Origin: CAYXNZ01 sp964553705
GTDB taxonomy: Bacteria > Patescibacteriota > Patescibacteriia > Patescibacteriales > GWC2-42-12
Reading direction: 5' to 3'
Assembly: GCA_964553705.1 (NCBI GenBank)
Contig: CAZKKV010000005.1
Span: 1-36,213, forward strand
DNA length: 36,213 bases
Shown: positions 8,718 to 15,696 of the stretch, piece after piece
Position numbering within the stretch: the first letter of the stretch is position 1
Layout: every line of letters begins with the position of its first letter
Made by a program: the position numbers and the translations under genes
Notes under the pieces: generated by a model
Seen by the model: only the letters and a program-made list of their open reading frames with translations
Told to the model about the DNA's origin: nothing
The model's database searches: none

Positions 8718-10175
8718 TTAAACAAACGGCAAATTAGCCGGTGGAGCATTTTTCACCATCGACTGATTATTTGCTTCTTTATTTAAACCACTATTAGTAT
8801 CAATTTTATCAGACAAAAACGATTCATCACTAAACTGTTTTTTTCTACTTAATGGCAAACTGGCAGGTGGCTCAACTTTTTTCGCCGGAGTTTTTTGAAC
8901 TAGTGGTCCCTTTACAGCAGTTTCAACTGGAAAATGCCACAAACTAGCCATTTCTTCAGTATTCAGTATCATTGGCGCTCTACCAGCAGTATCATCTCTG
9001 TCCTTGTACGTTGTTATAACTTTATTCTTTTTGACATTTAATCGGTACTCAGCAAATATTGGATAATTGACTTTTGTAATTGTTCCTTTGTCGCCAATAT
9101 CAGGCTTAAATGAATTCAAATGAGTATGGGTAAACTGTTTCATAAAACCAACCACGCCACTACCTGCCTTGGGTTTATTCATAACATCTTTTTTGGCTAA
9201 ATAAACTACTCTAATTTTTATTTCATAACCCAGTTTGCCGGTTTTTTCTTCAATCGCTTCAACTTGTCGTTTTTGAATCGGCGTTAAGTTCATCATCTTA
9301 AACATATCATCCTTTTCTTCTTTGGAAGATTCTTCTCCAGCTCCGATGTCAAAAAACGAAACAAAACCACTTAAAAAACTCAGCATACCGTCAGCAATTC
9401 TATCAAAAATATTTAATGGCACCTTTTCCTTTATGCCAACTATCTTATGTATTTCTTTTTCACCCTGTTTTACCCAATCAAAACCAATCGGAATAACTAT
9501 CATCTGATACCAAAATTGCTCACCTTTTCTCATGCTACCACATAAATCTATCAAAGCAGCCATTGTGTCTTTGTACTGTGTATCAGGCGAAGATGTCTTA
9601 TCTTCAAAATCTTTAAAAGTCTTAATTGGCAAAACAGATGGTTTTGTCAAAATAAATTCTCCGCCCCATAAATCATATTCATCATCAGGAAATTTACTTG
9701 GCGTACCAACAGTATAATCATTAACTTCGGTTATTTCAGCATCTGGATACTGCGAATATATAGATGACTCAAGTACATCGCGATATTTCTCATAAGTACG
9801 TACTAAAAATTGCGTATATCCCTCTATACTTACAATCTCAAAGCTAAAACTAAGCTGAAATTGACCTTCCCACCATTTCTCATGCAAGTTAAAGGTTCCG
9901 TGAGCGCCAGCCAAATAAGCAAACATGTTTTCGACCGCTTTTGGAGTCTGTTGATTGCCTTTTGGTATATCAATTGCTAAAAATATAAACTTTTGTTTAG
10001 CAGCCCAGAGTCCTCTTCTGTAACTTAACCAAACTTGAGATGAACCCCAAATAAAAGTCATAGCAATCGGTATCCAACCAAATAACCAAAACAACCTTTG
10101 CATCATTTGATCTAAAGGTAAATTTAAAAAATTTAATATTTGCTCTAGATTGATTACCAACTCCATTAAAAACAC
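8718..10175 (-). CDS. Membrane companion protein of the VirD4-like ATPase, function unknown
   Basis: 485 residues (GTG start) or 482 (ATG at 10166); neither has a good ribosome-binding site. One membrane segment lies at about 28-52, followed by a large cytoplasmic alpha/beta region (about 60-400) and a Pro/Lys/Ser-rich tail. I do not recognise a named domain. The first folded part, with FLAIDIP and two predicted helix-strand units, looks like the N-terminal half of conjugation ATPases of the VirB4/TraC kind but has no P-loop. The tight pairing (2 nt) with the motor gene suggests that it anchors or regulates that motor. It is the first gene of the unit that also holds the DUF1361 and GT2 genes. 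Confidence 0.6.
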   Translation of the reverse strand: MFLMELVINLEQILNFLNLPLDQMMQRLFWLFGWIPIAMTFIWGSSQVWLSYRRGLWAAKQKFIFLAIDIPKGNQQTPKAVENMFAYLAGAHGTFNLHEKWWEGQFQLSFSFEIVSIEGYTQFLVRTYEKYRDVLESSIYSQYPDAEITEVNDYTVGTPSKFPDDEYDLWGGEFILTKPSVLPIKTFKDFEDKTSSPDTQYKDTMAALIDLCGSMRKGEQFWYQMIVIPIGFDWVKQGEKEIHKIVGIKEKVPLNIFDRIADGMLSFLSGFVSFFDIGAGEESSKEEKDDMFKMMNLTPIQKRQVEAIEEKTGKLGYEIKIRVVYLAKKDVMNKPKAGSGVVGFMKQFTHTHLNSFKPDIGDKGTITKVNYPIFAEYRLNVKKNKVITTYKDRDDTAGRAPMILNTEEMASLWHFPVETAVKGPLVQKTPAKKVEPPASLPLSRKKQFSDESFLSDKIDTNSGLNKEANNQSMVKNAPPANLPFV

Positions 10176-10211
10176 TTAAGTTAATATTTTCCCTTAACCA
10201 ACTTTAAGTAT

Positions 10212-10241
10212 ATTTTACCATATTTTTATCTTTTTTGCCAA
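10212..10241 (-). promoter_or_regulatory. Promoter of the companion-VirD4-DUF1361-GT2 unit
   Basis: TTGGCA (10236-10241) is followed after 18 nt by TAAAAT (10212-10217) on the minus strand; each differs from consensus by one base. The predicted start near 10205 gives a leader of about 30-40 nt. The promoter lies directly after the terminator of the sigma4/HARE gene. Confidence 0.55.
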
Positions 10242-10243
10242 AT

Positions 10244-10295
10244 AAAAAAACAGGTTGAAAAATAACTAAATCTTTAATTATTTTTGAATCTGTTT
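10244..10295 (-). terminator. Intrinsic terminator after the sigma4/HARE gene
   Basis: An 18-base arm (10248-10265) pairs with 10278-10295, with one wobble and one mismatch, around a 12-base loop. On the minus strand it is followed by a run of seven U (complement of 10244-10250). Confidence 0.65.
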
Positions 10296-10347
10296 CTCGC
10301 GATATCCTTTTTTTTATTTTTTGTTTTTACTTTTGCTAATGTGAAAA

Positions 10348-11562
10348 TTAAGTTAATTTTAACTTGTATTTTCCATATTCAGTTTTTTCAAATTTTTGCT
10401 TATTCATTAATGCTAAATTTACAGTTGCTTTTTTTACGATTCTTTGTTCAAGTACTTTTTCAATTATTTCTTCACGGTTTAAAGTAGTCTCTGACTTTTT
10501 CAAAATATCTTCAATAATATCAGCCACAGTACCTTGCTGATAACCCCAGTCTTTTAAACCATAAAGGCCTCTGCCGATTAACACATATTTTTTATCTAAA
10601 ATAAGTTCATTGTGGACGGTAGCAGCATTAGCTTTTTTATTATCAAACCCAATTTTGTTAATCTCTTCAGCAATTTTTACAAAATGCATTGGTTTGCCGT
10701 TATGCTTTAAGACTAAATATATTTTATCATTGATAGTTTTCGGTTTAATATCTCTCCATTCGTCCATACCCCAATAGCCAAATTTATTTTGTTCCAAATT
10801 CTTCAATGCCTGCATAATTGAATAAATAATTTTATTTTTATTTATAACACTTGCATTCTCGTTAAAATAATCACCACCTAAGATATTGGAAACATCCAAA
10901 TTATCAGGCGTATTAAACTTATCTTCATGTTTAGTGTAATAATTTAATTTTTTAGCTAATTGAATTAAATCTTCAGTCAAAAAAATCTTTTTTGTTTCTT
11001 TTATTTTCTCTAATAATTCTTCTGCTAATTCTTCCAAATGATCAATCGCTGAAAATTTTAACTTAAAAAATTTATTAAAATATTCTGATTTAGCAATTTC
11101 TTCCAAGTCATTATGTAATAATTTAGAAATCAAAAAATCCAAATGACTTTTATGAATATTAATATCTTCTGGTTTGGGTTTTACGCCATTAATAGAAAAA
11201 TTCACTAAGGCGTTTAGCAAATATCTTCTTTCCATTATTCCTCCGTGCTCTTCAAGTAATTGATTTATTACATTTTTTAAACCACTAACGTGCTCATCAA
11301 GCTTATTGAGCTGTCTTAATTTTTTTACGCTAAAAGTTTCTATCTGCCTGATTCTCTCTCTGGTTAATTGATGAACTTTGCCAATTTCTTCAAGAGTTTC
11401 TCTGTTTTTTCCATACAAACCAAAACGTCTAATCAGAACATCACGTTCTCTTTCACTTAATTCATCGAATAAATTATTAATAATTTCAATCGCGTCTAAA
11501 TTAGCCACGTCTTCGGCTTTATGATTTGAAATTATTTGGTCTAAAATTGATTTATTATCCAT
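10348..11562 (-). CDS. Sigma-70 region 4 protein with a C-terminal HARE-HTH domain
   Basis: 404 residues from the ATG at 11562. The frame is open up to 11667, but the start there lies inside the -10 box of the promoter, so it cannot be on this transcript. Residues about 28-85 are sigma region 4, with LSERERDVLIRRFGL and a helix-turn-helix reading LTRERIRQIE. Sigma region 2, needed for -10 melting, is absent. A long helical middle follows. The C-terminal third (about 290-370) is a HARE-HTH winged helix (HFVKIAEEINKIGF ... GRGLYGLKDWG), the domain of the RNA polymerase delta subunit, and then another HTH-like unit. It probably binds RNA polymerase and promoter DNA as an accessory factor, not as a full sigma factor. 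It is a single-gene unit with its own promoter and terminator. Confidence 0.75.
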   Translation of the reverse strand: MDNKSILDQIISNHKAEDVANLDAIEIINNLFDELSERERDVLIRRFGLYGKNRETLEEIGKVHQLTRERIRQIETFSVKKLRQLNKLDEHVSGLKNVINQLLEEHGGIMERRYLLNALVNFSINGVKPKPEDINIHKSHLDFLISKLLHNDLEEIAKSEYFNKFFKLKFSAIDHLEELAEELLEKIKETKKIFLTEDLIQLAKKLNYYTKHEDKFNTPDNLDVSNILGGDYFNENASVINKNKIIYSIMQALKNLEQNKFGYWGMDEWRDIKPKTINDKIYLVLKHNGKPMHFVKIAEEINKIGFDNKKANAATVHNELILDKKYVLIGRGLYGLKDWGYQQGTVADIIEDILKKSETTLNREEIIEKVLEQRIVKKATVNLALMNKQKFEKTEYGKYKLKLT

Positions 11563-11569
11563 ATTTTTA

Positions 11570-11595
11570 CTAATTAAACATAAAAAAATTTCCTT
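11570..11595 (-). promoter_or_regulatory. Shine-Dalgarno plus three-codon upstream reading frame
   Basis: On the minus strand AAGGAAA (11589-11595) sits 7 nt before an ATG at 11581 that opens a frame of only Met-Phe-Asn-stop (TAG at 11570-11572). The sigma4/HARE ATG follows 7 nt later. The Shine-Dalgarno is well placed for the mini-frame and too far (26 nt) for the main gene. Ribosomes may translate the mini-frame and then re-initiate. Confidence 0.4.
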
Positions 11596-11657
11596 ACACT
11601 TCACGCATAAACATACGGAACATGGAAAAAAAGATAGTGTGCATGTTTTATTGAAAT

Positions 11658-11686
11658 AATATAGCATATTTCTTTTTTTTAGTCAA
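11658..11686 (-). promoter_or_regulatory. Strong promoter of the sigma4/HARE gene
   Basis: TTGACT (11681-11686) is followed after 17 nt by TATATT (11658-11663) on the minus strand, with TGC directly before the -10 (extended -10). The predicted start near 11651 gives a leader of about 90 nt. Confidence 0.7.
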
Positions 11687-11710
11687 GTTTTACGCTTTTT
11701 CTTCTTTAAT

Positions 11711-11738
11711 AAAAAAACAAGCTAAAATTAGCCTAGTT
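11711..11738 (-). terminator. Intrinsic terminator after murB
   Basis: An imperfect hairpin on the minus strand (AACTAGGCTAA against TTAGCTTGTT) with one mismatch and one bulge is followed by seven U (complement of 11711-11717). It lies 22 nt past the murB stop and just before the next promoter. Confidence 0.6.
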
Positions 11739-11759
11739 AATTATATAAAAATTATATTA

Positions 11760-12710
11760 TCACGACCCTAGGTATTGTATTTCTTCCTGTAGTTGTATAT
11801 TGAATTTTGTTCTCGCTTTTTGTTTTATTAAAGAAATAAGCATAATAACATCTTTAGCACTAGCCTTGCCTGTATTTATTATGAAATTGGCATGTTGATT
11901 ACTTATTTGCGCTCCACCAATAGTTTTACCCTTTAATCCGAGTTTATCTACAAACCAACCTGCTCCAATTTCTTCACCCCAAATTTCAATTGTCTTTTTC
12001 GCCAATTCAGCTAATTTCTTATTACTTTTCTCAAGTTCACTTAATTTTATATTTTTAAATATACATCCAGCGCTTGGTTCTCTGGGCAATACTTTCAAAC
12101 GATGACTAGTGTATTGTTTTATTATTTTTTCAATTTCATCTTTTTTTCCATTAATCAAACTTATAACAACATTCAAAATGATTAAATCGTTGTTGTGTTT
12201 AAATACTGAATCGCGATAGCCAAATTTGCATTCACTGTTGTTTAAATTAAATATTTTATTATTTCTAGCATCAAAAACTTCCACTGTAAAAACTCTCTCC
12301 CCTATCTCTCCACCAAAAGCTCCGGCATTACCTCTGACTGCACCTCCGACTGTTCCTGGAATACTTGACGCCCACTCTATGCCAGACGAACTAAAATCCT
12401 TGGTCTGCTTGACTACCTTGGCTAATATCGCTCCAGCGGCGCATTTCAATTGATTTTTTTCAAATTTAACCTGGCTAGCTGAATACTTAATTATTAATCC
12501 ACGAAAACCATCATCACTGATTAAAATATTACTCCCGCCAGCAATAATAAAAAATTTTATTCTGTTATTTTTTGCCCAAGCTACAGCGTCTATTAACTCC
12601 TTTTTCTTTTTCGCTTCTATAAAAAAATCAGCCCGTCCGCCTATCTTAAAGGTAGTAAACGATTTTAAAAGCACGTCTTTTTTTATCTTCTTTTTTATAA
12701 TGTCTATCAT
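11760..12710 (-). CDS. murB: UDP-N-acetylmuramate dehydrogenase MurB
   Basis: 316 residues, normal length. This FAD enzyme reduces UDP-GlcNAc-enolpyruvate to UDP-MurNAc with NADPH, the second committed step of peptidoglycan precursor synthesis in the cytoplasm. The N-terminal FAD fold shows TTFKIGGRADFF and IIAGGSNILISDDGF. Later come SSIPGTVGGAVRGNAGAFG, the FGYRDS motif, REPSAGCIFKN (with the catalytic Ser) and the C-terminal QEEIQYLG that carries the catalytic Glu. The end of the protein has GLKGKTIGGAQISNQHANF, typical of MurB. It starts 3 nt after mreC ends, so it is the last gene of an mreB-mreC-murB unit linking cell shape and wall supply. Confidence 0.95.
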   Translation of the reverse strand: MIDIIKKKIKKDVLLKSFTTFKIGGRADFFIEAKKKKELIDAVAWAKNNRIKFFIIAGGSNILISDDGFRGLIIKYSASQVKFEKNQLKCAAGAILAKVVKQTKDFSSSGIEWASSIPGTVGGAVRGNAGAFGGEIGERVFTVEVFDARNNKIFNLNNSECKFGYRDSVFKHNNDLIILNVVISLINGKKDEIEKIIKQYTSHRLKVLPREPSAGCIFKNIKLSELEKSNKKLAELAKKTIEIWGEEIGAGWFVDKLGLKGKTIGGAQISNQHANFIINTGKASAKDVIMLISLIKQKARTKFNIQLQEEIQYLGS

Positions 12711-12713
12711 GAA

Positions 12714-13541
12714 TTATTTCACTAACACTGACAAAATGGTTAAATTATCCAGATTAACCAACGACGAAATAAAAGCCTTTTGCCAAAGTTCATTGTTCTC
12801 TTTTATAACTTCGGTAACTTCTCCAATAACTAATCCTGCTGGAATTTTCTGTTCAAGACCAGATGTTGTTACTATATCGCCAATCTTAATTTCTTCTGTC
12901 TGCGGAATATAATCAACTTCAATAGTTAAACCTAATTTCCCTTTAGCAATACCGCTGGTTTTGTCATCACCCCACAAGGCTACCGCCAATTCACAACCTG
13001 GATTAGTTAATAAAAAAATTTCTGAAGTATTTTTTTTAGTTTGAACAACTTTACCGACAACTGCACCTTGAGTTTCAGTAAAATCATAGGGGCTAATAAT
13101 AACTTGTCCTACTTCAATTCCATCTTCAGTCCCCCTGTTGATTACTAGTCGTTGATTCTGAGTGCTTAAATCTAGTTGATTGCTTCGGGAAATTACATTA
13201 GCTGTAACGTATGTATAATCACTTTCTGTTTGAAATTTTAAATTTTGCCTTAAAAGTCTGTTCTCTTCTTCAAGGCTTTTTAATTTTACTTGCTCAATAA
13301 TTAATTTTTTATTTTCCACCTCTACTTCTCTTATTCTTTCTAATAAATCTTTTTTTGAAGCTTGATCGTCGTATGTTTGACGTAAGGCCGAACCAGTTGA
13401 ATAAAAACCTGATAAAGCGCTACTAAAAAAATCGTTAAAAACTGCTTCCACTGGAGCTAAGACTCTCAATAGGTGTAAAAAAATAAGCAGCCCAACAACT
13501 GCTAAAACTACCGAATATTTTTTTAACTGAAATTTATACAT
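12714..13541 (-). CDS. mreC: Rod shape-determining protein MreC
   Basis: 275 residues. One membrane segment (about 10-27) is followed by a coiled coil (about 65-95) and the extracytoplasmic beta domain (about 110-270). That domain has VINRGTEDGIEVGQVIIS, the MreC core signature, and later GDIVTTSGLEQKIPAGLVIGEV. MreC joins cytoplasmic MreB to the elongation wall synthases. It lies between mreB (14 nt upstream) and murB (3 nt downstream). No mreD, rodA or pbp2 gene follows in this window. Confidence 0.93.
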   Translation of the reverse strand: MYKFQLKKYSVVLAVVGLLIFLHLLRVLAPVEAVFNDFFSSALSGFYSTGSALRQTYDDQASKKDLLERIREVEVENKKLIIEQVKLKSLEEENRLLRQNLKFQTESDYTYVTANVISRSNQLDLSTQNQRLVINRGTEDGIEVGQVIISPYDFTETQGAVVGKVVQTKKNTSEIFLLTNPGCELAVALWGDDKTSGIAKGKLGLTIEVDYIPQTEEIKIGDIVTTSGLEQKIPAGLVIGEVTEVIKENNELWQKAFISSLVNLDNLTILSVLVK

Positions 13542-13555
13542 AAATAAATTTTATC

Positions 13556-14599
13556 TTAAAACTCTTCGGTTGAAGGTAGTATAATTTTCTCCAGTAATTC
13601 TTGGTCAGACAACAGTATACCAGTTCCTCTAACAACACAAGTTAATGGATCGTCTGCTATTTTTACTGGAATTCTTGTAGCTTGGGCAATTTCTTTGTCA
13701 AAACCACGTAATAAAGCGCCACCACCTGTTAAAACAATACCATGCTCGTAAATATCGGAAACTAATTCCGGCGGAGTCGTTTCTAGCGTTATTTTTATAT
13801 TATCAATAATCTGCTTTATAATTCTACTCATCGCCTCACGAATCTGACTACTGGAGACAATGACTTCTTTGGGCAATCCATTTATTAAATCCCTGCCTCG
13901 CAAAGACATTTCCATTGGTTCTTTTAATGAAGAAGCTGAACCTATTTTGATTTTAACGTTTTCTGCCACCTGTTCACCGATTAATATATTAAATTCTTCA
14001 CGAATATATTGAATGATATCGTTATCCAAAGCATTGCCAGCTAAACGTAAAGTTTTCCATGTAACAACTCCTCCTAGTGAAATAACGGCAATTTCCGTAG
14101 TTCCTCCACCGATATCAACCACCATAGTAGCTGTTGATTCAGTTACTGGCAATCTAACGCCAATCGCTGCTGCCATTGACTGCTCAATTAAATACACTTC
14201 TCGAGCGCCAGCAGACTTAGCCGCATCTTCAACTGCTTTTTTTTCCACTTCTGTTATGTCCAACGGAATACCAATAACCACTCTAGGTCTTGGCACCAAA
14301 GTAAAATGTTCGGCATGAACTTTATCAATAAAATATTTCAACATTTTTTCAGCTACTTCAAAGTCAGAAATAACTCCATCAATCAACGGTTTAATAGCTT
14401 GGATATGAGCTGGTGTTTTTCCTATCATTTTTTTTGCTTCCGCACCAACTGCCAATATTTCATCAGTCCGCATATTTACGGCCACTACTGACGGCTCGTT
14501 TATTACAATCCCCTTATCAGGCGTATAAACTAAGGTGTTTGCTGTACCCAAATCAATGCCTAAATCCTTGCTAAACTTTCCAAATATTTTATTAAACAT
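13556..14599 (-). CDS. mreB: Cell-shape actin homologue MreB
   Basis: 347 residues, normal length. Actin-family motifs are present: phosphate 1 LGIDLGTANTLVY (about 13-25), phosphate 2 VVDIGGGTTEIAV (about 165-177) and the adenosine loop LTGGGALLRGFD (about 291-302). It polymerises under the membrane and positions lateral wall synthesis. It is the first gene of the mreB-mreC-murB unit; a leader of about 100 nt with a small GC-rich hairpin precedes it. Confidence 0.97.
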   Translation of the reverse strand: MFNKIFGKFSKDLGIDLGTANTLVYTPDKGIVINEPSVVAVNMRTDEILAVGAEAKKMIGKTPAHIQAIKPLIDGVISDFEVAEKMLKYFIDKVHAEHFTLVPRPRVVIGIPLDITEVEKKAVEDAAKSAGAREVYLIEQSMAAAIGVRLPVTESTATMVVDIGGGTTEIAVISLGGVVTWKTLRLAGNALDNDIIQYIREEFNILIGEQVAENVKIKIGSASSLKEPMEMSLRGRDLINGLPKEVIVSSSQIREAMSRIIKQIIDNIKITLETTPPELVSDIYEHGIVLTGGGALLRGFDKEIAQATRIPVKIADDPLTCVVRGTGILLSDQELLEKIILPSTEEF

Positions 14600-14654
14600 A
14601 ATGAAAAACCTTAAACTCGAAAATCAAAATTAAATAAAAAATATGAATAAAAAT

Positions 14655-14669
14655 CGTGGCTATACCACG
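14655..14669 (-). promoter_or_regulatory. Leader hairpin upstream of mreB
   Basis: CGTGG pairs with CCACG around 5 bases; on the minus strand it is followed by ATTTTTATT. It sits between the mreB promoter and the mreB ATG, so it could act as a weak attenuator or protect the 5' end. The short stem makes termination uncertain. Confidence 0.35.
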
Positions 14670-14705
14670 CCTTAATAACGAAATCACTTGTATTTTTACA
14701 CATTT

Positions 14706-14735
14706 ATATTACCTTAAAATTAACCAAATTGTCAA
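14706..14735 (-). promoter_or_regulatory. Promoter of mreB-mreC-murB
   Basis: TTGACA (14730-14735, perfect -35) is followed after 18 nt by TAATAT (14706-14711) on the minus strand. The -35 box overlaps the U tract of the secF terminator. Confidence 0.55.
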
Positions 14736-14761
14736 AAAAGACAGACCACATGTCTGTCTTT
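14734..14761 (-). terminator. Intrinsic terminator after secF
   Basis: AAAGACAGAC (14737-14746) pairs perfectly with GTCTGTCTTT (14752-14761) around 5 bases. On the minus strand a U run follows (complement of 14734-14739). It lies 21 nt past the secF stop. Confidence 0.85.
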
Positions 14762-14782
14762 CCTTATGTAATGACTAATTTA

Positions 14783-15685
14783 CTATTTATTAAATTTCTC
14801 CCAAACCACTAATAGTGGCGAGGCTAAAAAGATTGAAGAATAAGTACCAATAAATACACCAATAGATAAAGCTAAAATAAACGACCGTATGGTAACTCCG
14901 CCGAAAAATAGAACAGACAATAAAACAATTAATGTGGTAACGGAAGTATTGATTGATCGACTCAACGATTGATTAATACTCAGATTAACAGTTGTTTCAA
15001 AGTCATCATCACTTTTCGGTAAATTTTCTCGAACACGATCAAAAACGACAATGGTATCATTAACACTATATCCCAAAACGGTTAATATGGCGGCCACAAA
15101 AGGCGTATTGATTTCAAAATCAAAGAACCTTCCTAAAATAGCAAATACACCTAAAACAATAATTACATTATGAGCCAAAGAAATAACAGCAGTTAAGCCG
15201 TACTTCCAAGAAGCAACTGGCTTAGAAACTTTATTAAACGCCCAAGCAATATACAAAACAATACCTACTAAAGCAATTACAATTGCATAAAGCGCTTTAG
15301 TTTTTAATTCTTGTCCAATTGACGGACCAACTGACTCAAAACGCAGCTCATCAATCATGCTATCTGGATTTAATTCCTTAGCCAGACTACTTAAATCAGC
15401 TAGAATGTCCTGGTGCATTTCTTCGCTTGCCTCCTGAAACCGAAGAATAAAACTATTATCTTCTGTTGGTTGAACAGACAAACTGCTTAAATCAATATTG
15501 ACTAAGGCCTGTCTTACTTGATCAACTCCAGGATTAACATTTAAAAAATTGACTTCCAGTAAGCTCCCACCGGTAAAATCAATACCGAAATTCAATCCCC
15601 AAATAGCAATAAAAATAATTGCTACTGCAGATAATAAACCGGAAAAGGTTAACCAAATTTTTCTTTTTTTAACTATTTGAATCAT
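14783..15685 (-). CDS. secF: Protein translocase subunit SecF
   Basis: 300 residues. SecF works with SecD and SecYEG, using the proton motive force to pull preproteins out of the membrane channel. There is one N-terminal membrane segment, then FGIDFTGGSLLEVNF (about 31-45), an extracytoplasmic domain (about 45-125), and five membrane segments. The late motif TVLGYSVNDTIVVFDRVREN is typical of SecF. It follows secD by 11 nt in the usual secD-secF order and lacks the large insertions seen in its partner. Confidence 0.95.
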   Translation of the reverse strand: MIQIVKKRKIWLTFSGLLSAVAIIFIAIWGLNFGIDFTGGSLLEVNFLNVNPGVDQVRQALVNIDLSSLSVQPTEDNSFILRFQEASEEMHQDILADLSSLAKELNPDSMIDELRFESVGPSIGQELKTKALYAIVIALVGIVLYIAWAFNKVSKPVASWKYGLTAVISLAHNVIIVLGVFAILGRFFDFEINTPFVAAILTVLGYSVNDTIVVFDRVRENLPKSDDDFETTVNLSINQSLSRSINTSVTTLIVLLSVLFFGGVTIRSFILALSIGVFIGTYSSIFLASPLLVVWEKFNK

Positions 15686-15696
15686 AATAATTGATA

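Noticed and set aside
6943..10175. Integrated conjugative element or prophage
   Set aside because: No integrase, relaxase, phage structural gene or attachment site is visible around the VirD4-like pair; the neighbours are ordinary envelope genes.
11563..11667. N-terminal extension of the sigma4/HARE protein (35 residues, Cys-rich)
   Set aside because: The upstream ATG overlaps the -10 box of the gene's promoter and the Cys-rich stretch has no family match, so the start at 11562 is preferred.
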